DNA from: Candidatus Stackebrandtia faecavium
GTDB taxonomy: Bacteria; Actinomycetota; Actinomycetes; Mycobacteriales; Micromonosporaceae
Length of the DNA stretch: 64,000 nucleotides
NCBI GenBank assembly: GCA_019112895.1
Contig: DXIM01000008.1
Location: 44,493 to 108,492, forward strand
Direction: 5' to 3'
Made by a program: the position numbers and the translations under genes. The notes beneath the pieces are model-generated. The model saw only the letters and a list, made by a program, of their open reading frames with translations. It was not told the DNA's origin and made no database searches. Shown in pieces: positions 51,340 to 61,195 of this stretch (within the stretch, counting starts at the first letter, position 1; each line of letters begins with the position of its first letter).

Positions 51340-52149
51340 GTGAGTGTGCTCGACGAGATCATCGCCGGTGTTGCCGCCGATGTGGCTCAACGGCAACGGC
51401 AAATCCCGCTCGAACAGATGCGAGAAAGAGCCGAGGCAGCACCACCACCGCTCGACGGGTTGGCGGCGCTGCATCAGCCAGGTATCGGCGTCATCGCCGA
51501 GGTCAAACGTTCGTCCCCGTCCAAAGGCAAGCTCGCCGAAATAACCGATCCCGCAAAGTTGGCGGGCGAATATTCCGACGGCGGTGCCCGCGCGATCAGC
51601 GTGTTGACGGAGGCGAACTACTTCAAAGGCAGCTTCGACGATCTCGACGCCGTCCGGGCGAAGGTCTCGGTGCCGATCCTGTGTAAAGACTTCGTGCTGT
51701 CGAGCTATCAGGTCCACCAGGCTCGTGCGCATGGCGCCGACATCGTGCTGCTGATCGTGGCTGCTTTGGAACAAAACGCCCTCATTTCGCTGCTGGAACG
51801 CGTGGAGTCGCTCGGCATGACGGCACTGGTGGAGGTCCACGATGAGGTGGAGGCCGACCGTGCCATCGATGCCGGGGCGAAAGTCATCGGCGTCAACGCG
51901 CGAGACCTGCGGACGCTGAAGGTAGACAAGTCCGTCTTCGAACGCGTCGCGCCCGGCCTGCCCGCCGACGTCGTCAAGATCGCTGAATCGGGCGTGAAAG
52001 GCCCGCGCGATCTGCTTCGTTACGCGTCCGTCGGTGCCGATGCGGTGCTGGTGGGCGAGGGGCTCGTGACAACTAAGAGCCCGCGTGCAGCAGTGGCCGA
52101 CCTGGTTACCGTCGGCTCTCACCCGGCGACACCCCGGCCAGTGCGATGA
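51340..52149 (+). CDS. trpC: Indole-3-glycerol phosphate synthase
   Basis: [53 protein letters not shown]. Confidence 0.97.
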   Translation: MSVLDEIIAGVAADVAQRQRQIPLEQMRERAEAAPPPLDGLAALHQPGIGVIAEVKRSSPSKGKLAEITDPAKLAGEYSDGGARAISVLTEANYFKGSFDDLDAVRAKVSVPILCKDFVLSSYQVHQARAHGADIVLLIVAALEQNALISLLERVESLGMTALVEVHDEVEADRAIDAGAKVIGVNARDLRTLKVDKSVFERVAPGLPADVVKIAESGVKGPRDLLRYASVGADAVLVGEGLVTTKSPRAAVADLVTVGSHPATPRPVR

Positions 52150-53366
52150 CGTCCGCGACCGGCCCCGACCGGCGCGGGCACTGGGGCGTCTACGGCGGCC
52201 GTTTTGTGCCTGAGGCGCTCGTCGGCGCGCTGGATGAACTCGAAGCAGCGCATGTCGCCGCGGTCAAGGACGACGAATTCAACGCCGAATTTGCCCGCAT
52301 GCTTCGCGAATACGCGGGCTGTCCGTCGCCCCTCTACGAGGCAGCGCACCTGTCGGACGAACTCGGTGTTCGGGTCCTACTCAAGCGCGAGGACCTGAAC
52401 CACACCGGCGCCCACAAGATCCGTAACGTCCTCGGGCAGGCGTTGCTGGCTAAACGCATGGGCAAGCCGCGAATCATCGCCGAGACCGGCGCGGGACAGC
52501 ACGGGGTCGCCAGTGCGACGGCCGCGGCCTATCTCGGGCTGGAATGCACGGTTTACATGGGGGCCGAAGACTGCCGACGCCAGGCGCTGAACGTGGCGCG
52601 GATGCGGATGCTGGGCGCCCAAGTCGTTCCCGTCACGGTCGGTTCGCGGACGTTGAAGGACGCCATCAACGAGGCACTGCGCGACTGGGTATCCACCGTC
52701 GAGACCACCCACTACCTACTGGGCACCGTTGCCGGCCCCCACCCGTTTCCCGTCATGGTTCGCGACTTCGTTTCCGGAATCGGAGCCGAGGCCCGTCAAC
52801 AGTCGCTGGAACAACTGGGGAGACTGCCGCACGCCGTGGCCGCCTGTGTCGGCGGCGGCTCGAACGCGATGGGCATGTTCCACAGCTTCATCGATGACGC
52901 GGATGTCGCCCTGTACGGCTTCGAGGCCGGGGGCGAAAGCGATGCGGCAGGCAAACACGGCGCGACGCTGGCCCTGGGAAGTCCGGGTGTCCTGCACGGG
53001 GCACGCAGCTACATCATGCAGGACGACGATGGCCAGATCGTGGAGTCGTACTCGATCTCGGCTGGTCTGGACTACCCGTCGGTCGGGCCGGAGCACGCCT
53101 GGCTGAAAGACACCGGACGCGTCACCTACACACCGGTGCGAGACTCCGAAGCCATGGACGCGTTCTCGCTCCTGTGTCGCAGCGAGGGCATCATTCCGGC
53201 ACTGGAAAGCGCGCACGCGGTGGCGGGCGCCATCAAGATCGCGCCTCAACTGCGGCGACAACACGGGTCCGAGGCCACGATCGCGGTGTGCCTGTCCGGG
53301 CGCGGCGACAAAGACATGGAGACCGCGGCGAACTATTTCGGTCTCGAAGCGGGGGAGACGCAATGA
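52146..53366 (+). CDS. trpB: Tryptophan synthase beta chain
   Basis: [62 protein letters not shown]. Confidence 0.98.
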   Translation: MTSATGPDRRGHWGVYGGRFVPEALVGALDELEAAHVAAVKDDEFNAEFARMLREYAGCPSPLYEAAHLSDELGVRVLLKREDLNHTGAHKIRNVLGQALLAKRMGKPRIIAETGAGQHGVASATAAAYLGLECTVYMGAEDCRRQALNVARMRMLGAQVVPVTVGSRTLKDAINEALRDWVSTVETTHYLLGTVAGPHPFPVMVRDFVSGIGAEARQQSLEQLGRLPHAVAACVGGGSNAMGMFHSFIDDADVALYGFEAGGESDAAGKHGATLALGSPGVLHGARSYIMQDDDGQIVESYSISAGLDYPSVGPEHAWLKDTGRVTYTPVRDSEAMDAFSLLCRSEGIIPALESAHAVAGAIKIAPQLRRQHGSEATIAVCLSGRGDKDMETAANYFGLEAGETQ

Positions 53367-54163
53367 GCGTGACGCCACGATTCAAGGCCACGGCGGCCGA
53401 GGGCCGCGCCGCATTGGTGGGATACCTGCCCGCCGGTTTCCCCAGTGTTGCTGCGTCGATAGAAGCGATGCGTGTCCTCATCGACTCCGGCTGCGACATC
53501 ATCGAAGTCGGGATGCCGTACTCCGATCCCGTCTTGGACGGTCCCGTCATCCAGCGCGCCACACAGGATGCGTTGTCCCGGGGCTTTCGCACCAAAGACG
53601 CCATGCGCATCGTCGAAGCGGTCTCCGGCAACGGCGTGCCGATCGTCGTCATGACGTATTGGAATCCGGTTGAAAAGTACGGTGTGGAAGCCTTCTCGCG
53701 CGACCTGGCTGCCGCGGGCGGCAGCGGGTTGATCACCCCGGACTTGATCCCGGAGGAAGCCCACGAGTGGCTAGCGGCCTCCGATGCGCACGATTTGGAT
53801 CGCATATTCCTGGTGGCGCCGAGCTCGACGCAGGAACGGATCTCGCAGACCGTCGCCGTCAGCCGGGGATTCGTATACGCGCAATCCATTATGGGGGTGA
53901 CCGGGGTACGCGATCAGACCTCGCAGGCCGCGCCGAGCCTTGTCGCGCGTACCCGCGAAGCCACCCGACTACCGATCGGTGTGGGGCTGGGCGTGCGGAA
54001 CCGGGACCATGCGCGCGCGGTCGCGCAGTACGCCGACGCGGTGATCGTGGGGTCGGCAATGATCTCCTGCCTGCAGGACCACGACGACGAAGCTGACGCG
54101 ATGCGTCGGCTTTCGGAGCTGACACGCGAACTGCGCGATGGCGCGTCAGCCCCCACAGCCTGA
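53363..54163 (+). CDS. trpA: Tryptophan synthase alpha chain
   Basis: [59 protein letters not shown]; track ORF begins upstream. Confidence 0.97.
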   Translation: MSVTPRFKATAAEGRAALVGYLPAGFPSVAASIEAMRVLIDSGCDIIEVGMPYSDPVLDGPVIQRATQDALSRGFRTKDAMRIVEAVSGNGVPIVVMTYWNPVEKYGVEAFSRDLAAAGGSGLITPDLIPEEAHEWLAASDAHDLDRIFLVAPSSTQERISQTVAVSRGFVYAQSIMGVTGVRDQTSQAAPSLVARTREATRLPIGVGLGVRNRDHARAVAQYADAVIVGSAMISCLQDHDDEADAMRRLSELTRELRDGASAPTA

Positions 54164-54180
54164 CCCGGTAACGTGGCGGC

Positions 54181-55263
54181 GTGGACTACGCGTTGATACC
54201 GAGCCCAAGCACCAGTGTTTGGGAAATTCCCCTTCCCCTGGGCGCCATAGGCATTGAGTCACTTCCGTTGCGCGCGTACGCACTGTGCATCATCGCCGGC
54301 ATCGTCGCCGCCTGCTGGATCACCGAAGCGCGGTTGCGTAGTCGCGGCGCACCGAAAGGGACGGTGCTGGACTTGGCGGTGTGGGCCGTGCCAGCCGGCA
54401 TCATCGGCGGTCGTATCTACCACGTCATCACCTCACCGGACGCATACTTCGGCGAAGGCGGAGACCCGATAGCGGCCCTGTACATCTGGAACGGTGGGTT
54501 GGGCATACCGGGAGCGGTCGCGCTCGGGGGCGCGGGCGTGTGGATCGCCTGCCGTCGCACTCGCGTGCCGTTTTCCATGATCGCCGACTCGATAGCCCCC
54601 GCGTTGCCGGTGGCGCAAGCGATTGGGCGCCTCGGCAACTGGTTCAACCAGGAGTTGTACGGCAAGCCGACATCGCAGCCGTGGGGCCTGGAGATCAGTC
54701 CGCTACATCAAACGAGCATCCCCAGTGAATTCCGCGGGGCGCAGGCTTACGAGCCGACGTTCCTATACGAATTGGTGTGGAACCTGGGCATCGCCGGAGT
54801 GATCTGGAAGCTCGACCAGCGATTCAAGTTCGGCATGGGGCGAGCATTCGCGGTCTACGTCGGGCTGTACGGCCTGGGACGGTTCTGGATTGAGGGCCGA
54901 CGCATCGACGTCGCGCATGCATTCCTTGGCCTGAGGGTCAATGAATGGGTCGCGCTGGCGATGATGGTCGGTGCCGTGATCTACCTGCTGCGCGTCCAGG
55001 GCAAGCGACTGATCCTGGTCACCGATTCCGCCGGCTTGTTGCAACCGGTCGAATGGGACTCGCCCCAGGCACAGGGGTTCGACATGGCCGATTCTGGCCG
55101 CGACGTCGAGGATTCCGAGAAAACGGAGGAGCCCGACACCGATTCGGACTCCGGGAAGAAGACGCGACCGGGCGAACGCGGATCGCGAGGAGACTCCGAC
55201 GATGACGACAGCGCCGAGTCGACGTCGAAAGAGGGGCCCTCCGGCGAGGGCTCGGGGTCGTAG
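54181..55263 (+). CDS. lgt: Prolipoprotein diacylglyceryl transferase
   Basis: IPLRAYALCIIAGI-like region, GGRIYHVITS, AQAIGRLGNWFNQELYG; acidic C-terminal tail. Confidence 0.96.
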   Translation: MDYALIPSPSTSVWEIPLPLGAIGIESLPLRAYALCIIAGIVAACWITEARLRSRGAPKGTVLDLAVWAVPAGIIGGRIYHVITSPDAYFGEGGDPIAALYIWNGGLGIPGAVALGGAGVWIACRRTRVPFSMIADSIAPALPVAQAIGRLGNWFNQELYGKPTSQPWGLEISPLHQTSIPSEFRGAQAYEPTFLYELVWNLGIAGVIWKLDQRFKFGMGRAFAVYVGLYGLGRFWIEGRRIDVAHAFLGLRVNEWVALAMMVGAVIYLLRVQGKRLILVTDSAGLLQPVEWDSPQAQGFDMADSGRDVEDSEKTEEPDTDSDSGKKTRPGERGSRGDSDDDDSAESTSKEGPSGEGSGS

Positions 55264-55266
55264 CCG

Positions 55267-56436
55267 ATGTCTCACCAGCGACGAGTCGTCATCGTCGGCG
55301 CTGGGATCGCCGGACTCGCCACGGCAATCGCGATGGAACGCGCAGGTTGGCGCGTGGCGCTGCTCGAACGCAACGAGCGACTAAAAGGCGACCAGGCCTC
55401 ATTGACCCTGCAACCCAACGCGGTGCGCGCACTGCGAGCTCTCGGCCTAGGGCTGGTGCTCGACGCGATCGCGTTGCCGTTGGACGCAGGTCGGCTACGG
55501 CGCCACGACGGGCATTTGCTGGCGACCGTGCCATTGTCGGAGACGACGGCACGGCTCGGGCCGCAGCCGGTAGCCGTGTCACGCCAGGAACTGTTTGAAG
55601 GTCTCGTGGCCGCGCTGGGCACCAACGTGGAAGTGCACAGTGGCGTCACGGCGACGCATCTCGACCTCGTCGAATCGGCTGCCGGGGACGCGTCGCGGCG
55701 CTGGCCGGCCGATCTGATCGTCGGTGCGGACGGAATCTTCAGCTCTGTGCGCGGCGGTATCGATGACACCAGCAAGGTCGAATCGGCTGGTTCGGTGGTG
55801 TTTCGTGCCGTCATCCCGTCGCATCGGGTTCCCGAGCTGCCGGACCAGGGCTGTCACACTCAAGGACCCAACCGCCGTCGATTCTGGTACGAGCCACTGC
55901 CTCGGGGAGCCTCGTGGACCGCGATCGTGCGGGGAGGCCCACGGCCGGAACCCGCACACGTGCGCCACGAACTGTTGAGCGAATGGTTCGATGGTTGGCA
56001 TGACCCGATCCCGCAGCTGATAGCGGCGACGCGTCCAGAAGAGGTCCAGCAGGAACGCGTGTCGTACCTTCGCCCGATGCCCGGCGTCTATACGCAGATG
56101 AACGACACCTGCGGGGCGGCGCTCGTCGGTGACGCGGCGCACGCGATGCTGCCGGAACTTCGTCAGGGAGCCGGCTTGGCCCTCGAGGATGCTGTGACTC
56201 TCGGTGCGTGCCTCACCGACAAACCACTTGGTGACGGTCTCGCGGAATACGAACGGCAACGGTACGAGCGGACCACAAGGCTCGCCAAGGTCGCACTGCG
56301 CATGGGGACCGTTTACAGCGGTCGTGGAAGGTTCGGTGCCTCGATCCGCGACAATCTACTGCGTGCGGTCCCGGACAGTGTTTACGCGAAACATGCGACC
56401 GCCGGGTCCGATTGGATGCCGCCCGAGTCGCACTAG
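55267..56436 (+). CDS. FAD-dependent monooxygenase
   Basis: RVVIVGAGIAGLATAIAMERAGWRVALLERNE; LIVGADGIFSSVR; ALVGDAAHAMLPELRQGAGLALEDAVTL. Confidence 0.94.
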   Translation: MSHQRRVVIVGAGIAGLATAIAMERAGWRVALLERNERLKGDQASLTLQPNAVRALRALGLGLVLDAIALPLDAGRLRRHDGHLLATVPLSETTARLGPQPVAVSRQELFEGLVAALGTNVEVHSGVTATHLDLVESAAGDASRRWPADLIVGADGIFSSVRGGIDDTSKVESAGSVVFRAVIPSHRVPELPDQGCHTQGPNRRRFWYEPLPRGASWTAIVRGGPRPEPAHVRHELLSEWFDGWHDPIPQLIAATRPEEVQQERVSYLRPMPGVYTQMNDTCGAALVGDAAHAMLPELRQGAGLALEDAVTLGACLTDKPLGDGLAEYERQRYERTTRLAKVALRMGTVYSGRGRFGASIRDNLLRAVPDSVYAKHATAGSDWMPPESH

Positions 56437-56501
56437 CGGCTTGGACGTGTATGCGGTAACCCGAGGCGAGCCGCGTGCGTGGAATGAGCGGCGGGCGGGA
56501 A

Positions 56502-56523
56502 TCTCCTCCCTTTAGGGAGGAGA
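56502..56523. promoter_or_regulatory. 22-bp inverted repeat TCTCCTCCCT-TT-AGGGAGGAGA (terminator or leader hairpin)
   Basis: Perfect 10-bp arms between the monooxygenase stop and the histidine kinase start. Confidence 0.5.
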
Positions 56524-56561
56524 GGGCGACACACCACAACCGGGCTATAGGGTCGGTAGGC

Positions 56562-57809
56562 ATGCGCAAGCTGCTGGACCGTAGCGGAGGTCAAGCCCCG
56601 GATCCGCCGCCGGTGGAAGCCCACACGCCGGTCGGACGCTGGGTCGGCCGGCATGCATTGTTGCTCGATGTCGTGGTCGCGACAGCGGTGTTCCTGTACG
56701 ACGCGATGTATGTGACGAGCCTGTATGTCGGTTTCGGGACGGTGGCGCTTCCCGTTTTCATCGCACTGCTGGCGTTGTCGGCCTCCATTTGTGTGCTTTA
56801 CGTGCTTCGGCATGCCGCGGTCGTGGCCACCGCGATCGCCATTTTCGTCGCGGCGTGCGGGTACATCGTGTTGGGCGCCGGGATCGCACCGGGCCCGCTC
56901 ATCGTGCTCGGGGCGAGCTTGTACTTCTTGAGCACCCGCGTGGACGGAACCTGGGTCGTGCCGGCCGTGGCTCTCGTGGTCGCATGGGTGATCGTGGCTG
57001 CCGGGCCGGTGTTGCGCAGTGGTTACCTGCGTATCGGCGAAGTGGGAGTGCTCGTGTTGGCCGTCGTGTTCTCGGCGACGGTGGGGCTTTTCACTCAAGC
57101 CCGGCGCAGACATGTCGCGCGGTTGCGTGAACTGAACCGACAGCTGGCACGCGAACGGGACGCACGGGCGCGGGTGGCGGCCGCGGAGGAGCGTGCGCGT
57201 ATTGCCCGCGAAACCCACGACATCGTGTCGCACAGTCTCGGCACGATGGTGGTGATGGCCGATGGGGCTGCGCACACGGCCGAAACCGACCCGCGGCAGG
57301 CGGCGTTGGCGATGGCACGAGTGCGCGACACCGGCAGGGATGCACTGACTCAGATGCGTCGGATGCTCGGCGTGTTGCGCGACGATGCGGTGACGCGCGC
57401 CCCGCAGCCAGGTCTCGACCAACTCGACCGCCTCGTCGACGATGCCCGGTCGACCGGCCTACGCGTCGATGCGACCGTAGAAGGAGCTCCGCGCACGATC
57501 CCGCCGGATCTGGACTTGGCTGCGTACCGGATCGTGCAGGAAGCGTTGACCAATGCCCGTAAGCATGGCGGTCCGATCTTGAGCCTGGTCACTGTCCGGG
57601 TGCGCTACGGCGACGACCAGGTCGAACTGCGAGTGACCGATGACGGTCATGAACCGGATGCGACTGGTGACGACGAAGGCGGTGCCGGGCACGGTCTGAT
57701 CGGTATGCGGGAACGGGCGGCCGCGTACGGCGGATCGTTGACGGCCGGGCCGCGTGCCGACGGTGGGTTCGAGGTTACGGCGGTATTGCCGATTGGAGAC
57801 ACGACATGA
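56562..57809 (+). CDS. NarL-type sensor histidine kinase
   Basis: ERARIARETHDIVSHSLGTMVVMADGAAHTAE; GAGHGLIGMRERAAAYGGSLTAG. Confidence 0.94.
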   Translation: MRKLLDRSGGQAPDPPPVEAHTPVGRWVGRHALLLDVVVATAVFLYDAMYVTSLYVGFGTVALPVFIALLALSASICVLYVLRHAAVVATAIAIFVAACGYIVLGAGIAPGPLIVLGASLYFLSTRVDGTWVVPAVALVVAWVIVAAGPVLRSGYLRIGEVGVLVLAVVFSATVGLFTQARRRHVARLRELNRQLARERDARARVAAAEERARIARETHDIVSHSLGTMVVMADGAAHTAETDPRQAALAMARVRDTGRDALTQMRRMLGVLRDDAVTRAPQPGLDQLDRLVDDARSTGLRVDATVEGAPRTIPPDLDLAAYRIVQEALTNARKHGGPILSLVTVRVRYGDDQVELRVTDDGHEPDATGDDEGGAGHGLIGMRERAAAYGGSLTAGPRADGGFEVTAVLPIGDTT

Positions 57810-58474
57810 CTATCCGACTGGTGTTGGTCGACGACCAGGAGATGTACCGAACCGGGTTTCGGATGGTGCTGAGCACGCGACCGGAGTTCGAGGTTGTGGG
57901 TGAAGCCGACGATGGTGATACCGCACTGGACGTGTTGCGGACCGTCGAGGCGGACGTGGTGTTGATGGACGTGCGGATGCCGAGAATGGATGGCGTCGAG
58001 GCGACGCGGCGCATATGCGAATCCGGTGGCCCCCGAGTCCTGGTGTTGACCACGTTCGACCTGGACGAATACGCATACGACGCCATCCGGGCAGGGGCTT
58101 CGGGTTTCTTGTTGAAGGACGTCCCTTTGCACGAGCTAGCAGCCGCGATCACCTATGTGCACAGCGGTGAAGCCGTGGTCGCGCCGAGCACGACCAGAAG
58201 ACTGCTCGATCATTTCGCTTCGCAACCGCCTGTCACCTTGTCTGGGGAAGAACGGGGCCACCCCGGCCTGTCGCAGCTGACACTTCGCGAGCGCGAAGTG
58301 CTTGAACTCATTGCCCTCGGCCTGTCGAATGAAGAAATCGCGCACCGGTTGGCGATAGCCGAAAGCACGGTGCGCGTGCACGTCGCCCGCATTTTTGACC
58401 AAGCTCGAGCTGCGCGGGTCCAGGCCGTCGTGATGGCCTACCAGACGGGACTGGCCGCGACTCGTCGCCGTTGA
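57806..58474 (+). CDS. NarL/LuxR-family response regulator
   Basis: LVLVDDQEMYRTGFRMVLSTRPEFEVVGEADDGD...LTLREREVLELIALGLSNEEIAHRLAIAESTVRVHVARI. Confidence 0.96.
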   Translation: MTIRLVLVDDQEMYRTGFRMVLSTRPEFEVVGEADDGDTALDVLRTVEADVVLMDVRMPRMDGVEATRRICESGGPRVLVLTTFDLDEYAYDAIRAGASGFLLKDVPLHELAAAITYVHSGEAVVAPSTTRRLLDHFASQPPVTLSGEERGHPGLSQLTLREREVLELIALGLSNEEIAHRLAIAESTVRVHVARIFDQARAARVQAVVMAYQTGLAATRRR

Positions 58475-58483
58475 TCCATTGGC

Positions 58484-58500
58484 CTAAGCACAGTGCTTAG
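58484..58500. promoter_or_regulatory. 17-bp palindrome CTAAGCAC-A-GTGCTTAG, candidate response-regulator operator or terminator
   Basis: Perfect 8-bp arms about 1 nt centre, between the RR stop (58474) and the ABC ATPase start (58589). Confidence 0.5.
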
Positions 58501-58588
58501 CGCCGACCCAGCCGGTAAGCGAACCGGGTAGCGAAGAATCGTCCCGCAGCTAGACGTTTCCGGCCGCAGGCGTGGCGAGACTGGGGCC

Positions 58589-59497
58589 ATGTCATTCGTC
58601 GTCACTACCGAGAAATTGACCAAAAAGTACAGTGATTGTGCCGTGGTTCAGGATCTGGACCTGCGCGTACCCGAAGGGTGCGTCTACGGCTTCCTCGGGC
58701 CGAACGGCTCCGGCAAGACCACGACCATGAAGATGCTGCTGTCGCTGGTCCATCCCAGCAGCGGCCACGTGCAGATCCTCGGCAGCCCGATGACCCGCGC
58801 GACCCGGCGGGAATTGTTGGGGCGCATAGGCTCGCTCATCGAGTCACCGCCCGGCTATTCGCACCTGACGGGCTGGGAAAACATGCGCATCGTGCAACGG
58901 CTTCTCGGTTTGGACGATCGACAGATCGATACTGCCGTGCAGTTGGTGCGGATGCGTAAGCAGATGAGCAAGAAGGTCCGCGAGTTCTCTTTGGGCATGA
59001 AACAGCGCCTCGGGATCGCGATGGCCCTGGCTCGGCAGCCGAAACTGCTGATTTTGGACGAGCCGACCAACGGTCTCGATCCGGCCGGTATCGAGGAGAT
59101 GCGGCACCTGTGGAAACACCTGGCTGACAACGGGGTCACGGTCATGGTGTCTTCGCATTTGCTGGACGAGATCGATAAGACCGTCACGATGCTGGGAATC
59201 CTCAGTCACGGCCGCATGATCTTCCAAGGCACTCGCGATCAGCTTTTCTCTGCCGCGACACCGGATGTGCTCATCGACTGCACCGACCCGCATCGCGCGC
59301 ACGACTGCTTGTCCAAACGGTACGGCTCGACGCTGGAGAACCGCACCGTGGTGCGCCTGCCCGACGCCGACGACGTTGCAGTGTCGCGCGCCGTCGCCGA
59401 TGTCGTCGGCGCCGGGGTGGGCGTATACGGGGTGCGGCGCGAACAACAGTCGCTTGAGGATGTATTCATGAACCTCACCGGAGGTGGTTACCTATGA
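58589..59497 (+). CDS. ABC transporter ATP-binding protein (LanF/BcrA-like)
   Basis: FLGPNGSGKTTTMKMLLSLVHPSSGHVQILG...FSLGMKQRLGIAMALARQPKLLILDEPTNGLDPAGIEEM. Confidence 0.95.
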   Translation: MSFVVTTEKLTKKYSDCAVVQDLDLRVPEGCVYGFLGPNGSGKTTTMKMLLSLVHPSSGHVQILGSPMTRATRRELLGRIGSLIESPPGYSHLTGWENMRIVQRLLGLDDRQIDTAVQLVRMRKQMSKKVREFSLGMKQRLGIAMALARQPKLLILDEPTNGLDPAGIEEMRHLWKHLADNGVTVMVSSHLLDEIDKTVTMLGILSHGRMIFQGTRDQLFSAATPDVLIDCTDPHRAHDCLSKRYGSTLENRTVVRLPDADDVAVSRAVADVVGAGVGVYGVRREQQSLEDVFMNLTGGGYL

Positions 59498-60240
59498 GGA
59501 CGACAGTGCTCGGCAACGAATTCCGGAAGATGCGACACCTGCACGTGGGGTTGTTGGCCGTCGCGTGGCTGGTCGCCGTGACCACGATCAGCGTGTGCAC
59601 TTCCTTTATCAGCCCGGACTTCGACCGGACCACCGAGGCATCGTGGAACACCCTGCTGGGCGGTGCCGCGTCCGGGATCGCGCTGATCACGCCGCTGCTG
59701 TTGGCGGTGGTGGCGAGCCGGCAGGTGGATGTCGAACACCGCGGCAACGGTTGGTTGTTGTCCGCGACATCGGGCGTCACCCCGGGGCTCTTGTGCCGGG
59801 CCAAGTTCGCGGCGCTGGGCGGAATCGTCGCTGCCGCGACGGCTACGGCCAGCGGCGTCATCGCGGCAACGGGGTTTCTCGTCGGCATCACCGCGTCGTT
59901 CCCCGCCACCCGGTGGATCGGGTTCACCGCCGCGGTCGTCGTCGTGAATCTCGTGCTCGTCGCACTGCACATCGGCCTTTCGGCGCGCTTCGAGAACCAG
60001 CTCATCGGTCTCGGAGTGGGCCTACTCGGCACCGTCGTCGCGTTGTTCGCGGGCGCTGCCCCGGCTGGCTTCGCGCACGTGACCCCATGGGGGTACTACA
60101 GCCTGTCCGCTGCGTCCGGCTACGTCGACGCGCACCTCGTCGCGCTAACACCGTCCTATCCGAGCATCGCCGTTTTGGGTCTCGTTGCCGCCTCGGTGTT
60201 CTGGAACTTCACTCGCCGTTTCGAGGGTCAAGGAGTCTGA
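59494..60240 (+). CDS. ABC transporter permease (LanE/G-like)
   Basis: MRTTVLGNEFRKMRHLHVGLLAVAWLVAV; ATGA overlap; 6 TM. Confidence 0.88.
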   Translation: MRTTVLGNEFRKMRHLHVGLLAVAWLVAVTTISVCTSFISPDFDRTTEASWNTLLGGAASGIALITPLLLAVVASRQVDVEHRGNGWLLSATSGVTPGLLCRAKFAALGGIVAAATATASGVIAATGFLVGITASFPATRWIGFTAAVVVVNLVLVALHIGLSARFENQLIGLGVGLLGTVVALFAGAAPAGFAHVTPWGYYSLSAASGYVDAHLVALTPSYPSIAVLGLVAASVFWNFTRRFEGQGV

Positions 60241-60241
60241 C

Positions 60242-60994
60242 ATGTACGCCATACGCGCCGAATTCATCAAGCTCAAACGCTCCATGAGCTGGGTTGTCGT
60301 GGTCCTATTGCCGGTCGTGCTGGTGTTGGCCGGGTCGCTGATGAGCCTCATCGACGGCAACCGGCTCGAGGACGGCTGGCACACACTGTGGCTGCGATCG
60401 TTCGTTTTCTACGGCCTGTTCCCTTTGTCGGCGGGGATCGCGATCCTCGCCTCGCTGGTCTGGCGGGTTGAGCACCGCGGTAGCAACTGGAATGCGCTCA
60501 GCGCGGGGCCGACCTCCTCCCTGCGCATAGTCGTATCGAAAACGGCCGCAATAGCTGTGCTGGCCACCGTAATGCAGCTCATAGCCGTGGCGACTGTCGT
60601 CATTATTGGTGTATTTGCCTTCGGTCTGCCCGGATTCCCTCCGTGGCGCTATCTCGTGGCGACAGTGATGATCATCGCCGCGGCCGTACCCGTCGCGGCG
60701 TTCCAGTCGTTCCTGTCCATGCGGATGCGCTCATTTGCCGGTCCGGTACTCGTTGCCTTTCTCGCGGCCTGCGCGTCGTCTGTGATGTTGGTGGCCGAGT
60801 TCGGTTCCACAGTGTTCATAAGTCCATATGCGACACTTACGCGCGCTACGCAGTTGGGTACGGCAACCTTCGCCGATACCGGGACGATCACGGGGACCGT
60901 TCTTGCATCCCTCGCGGTGGCCTCGATCATCCTCACGGCTGCGCCGATTGCGGTGAGCACTGTACGGCTCGAACGCGGCGAGATACGCACCTGA
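60242..60994 (+). CDS. ABC transporter permease (LanE/G-like)
   Basis: MYAIRAEFIKLKRSMSWVVVVLLPVVLVLAG...WRVEHRGSNWNALSAG. Confidence 0.88.
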   Translation: MYAIRAEFIKLKRSMSWVVVVLLPVVLVLAGSLMSLIDGNRLEDGWHTLWLRSFVFYGLFPLSAGIAILASLVWRVEHRGSNWNALSAGPTSSLRIVVSKTAAIAVLATVMQLIAVATVVIIGVFAFGLPGFPPWRYLVATVMIIAAAVPVAAFQSFLSMRMRSFAGPVLVAFLAACASSVMLVAEFGSTVFISPYATLTRATQLGTATFADTGTITGTVLASLAVASIILTAAPIAVSTVRLERGEIRT

Positions 60995-61195
60995 TGACCA
61001 TCGCCAAGTCTGGGTGTCGGCGCCATATTCCACGCAGGGCAGCGGTGGTGCGGCTTAGACCCACTCGCGCATACGCCTAGGTCCGGCCGCGCTCCACCGC
61101 CTGCGTATCGACGAGACCGACTTCGTACCATGGACGACGGGCGCGTTGACCGCCCATTTCAATCCGTTCGACATCAGTTTTGGAGTCCACCTGCC

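Noticed and set aside
51135-51686. 183-aa ORF overlapping the trpC start as a leader or extra protein
   Set aside because: Overlaps trpC out of frame with Arg-rich composition and has no Trp-codon run. Not a convincing leader peptide.
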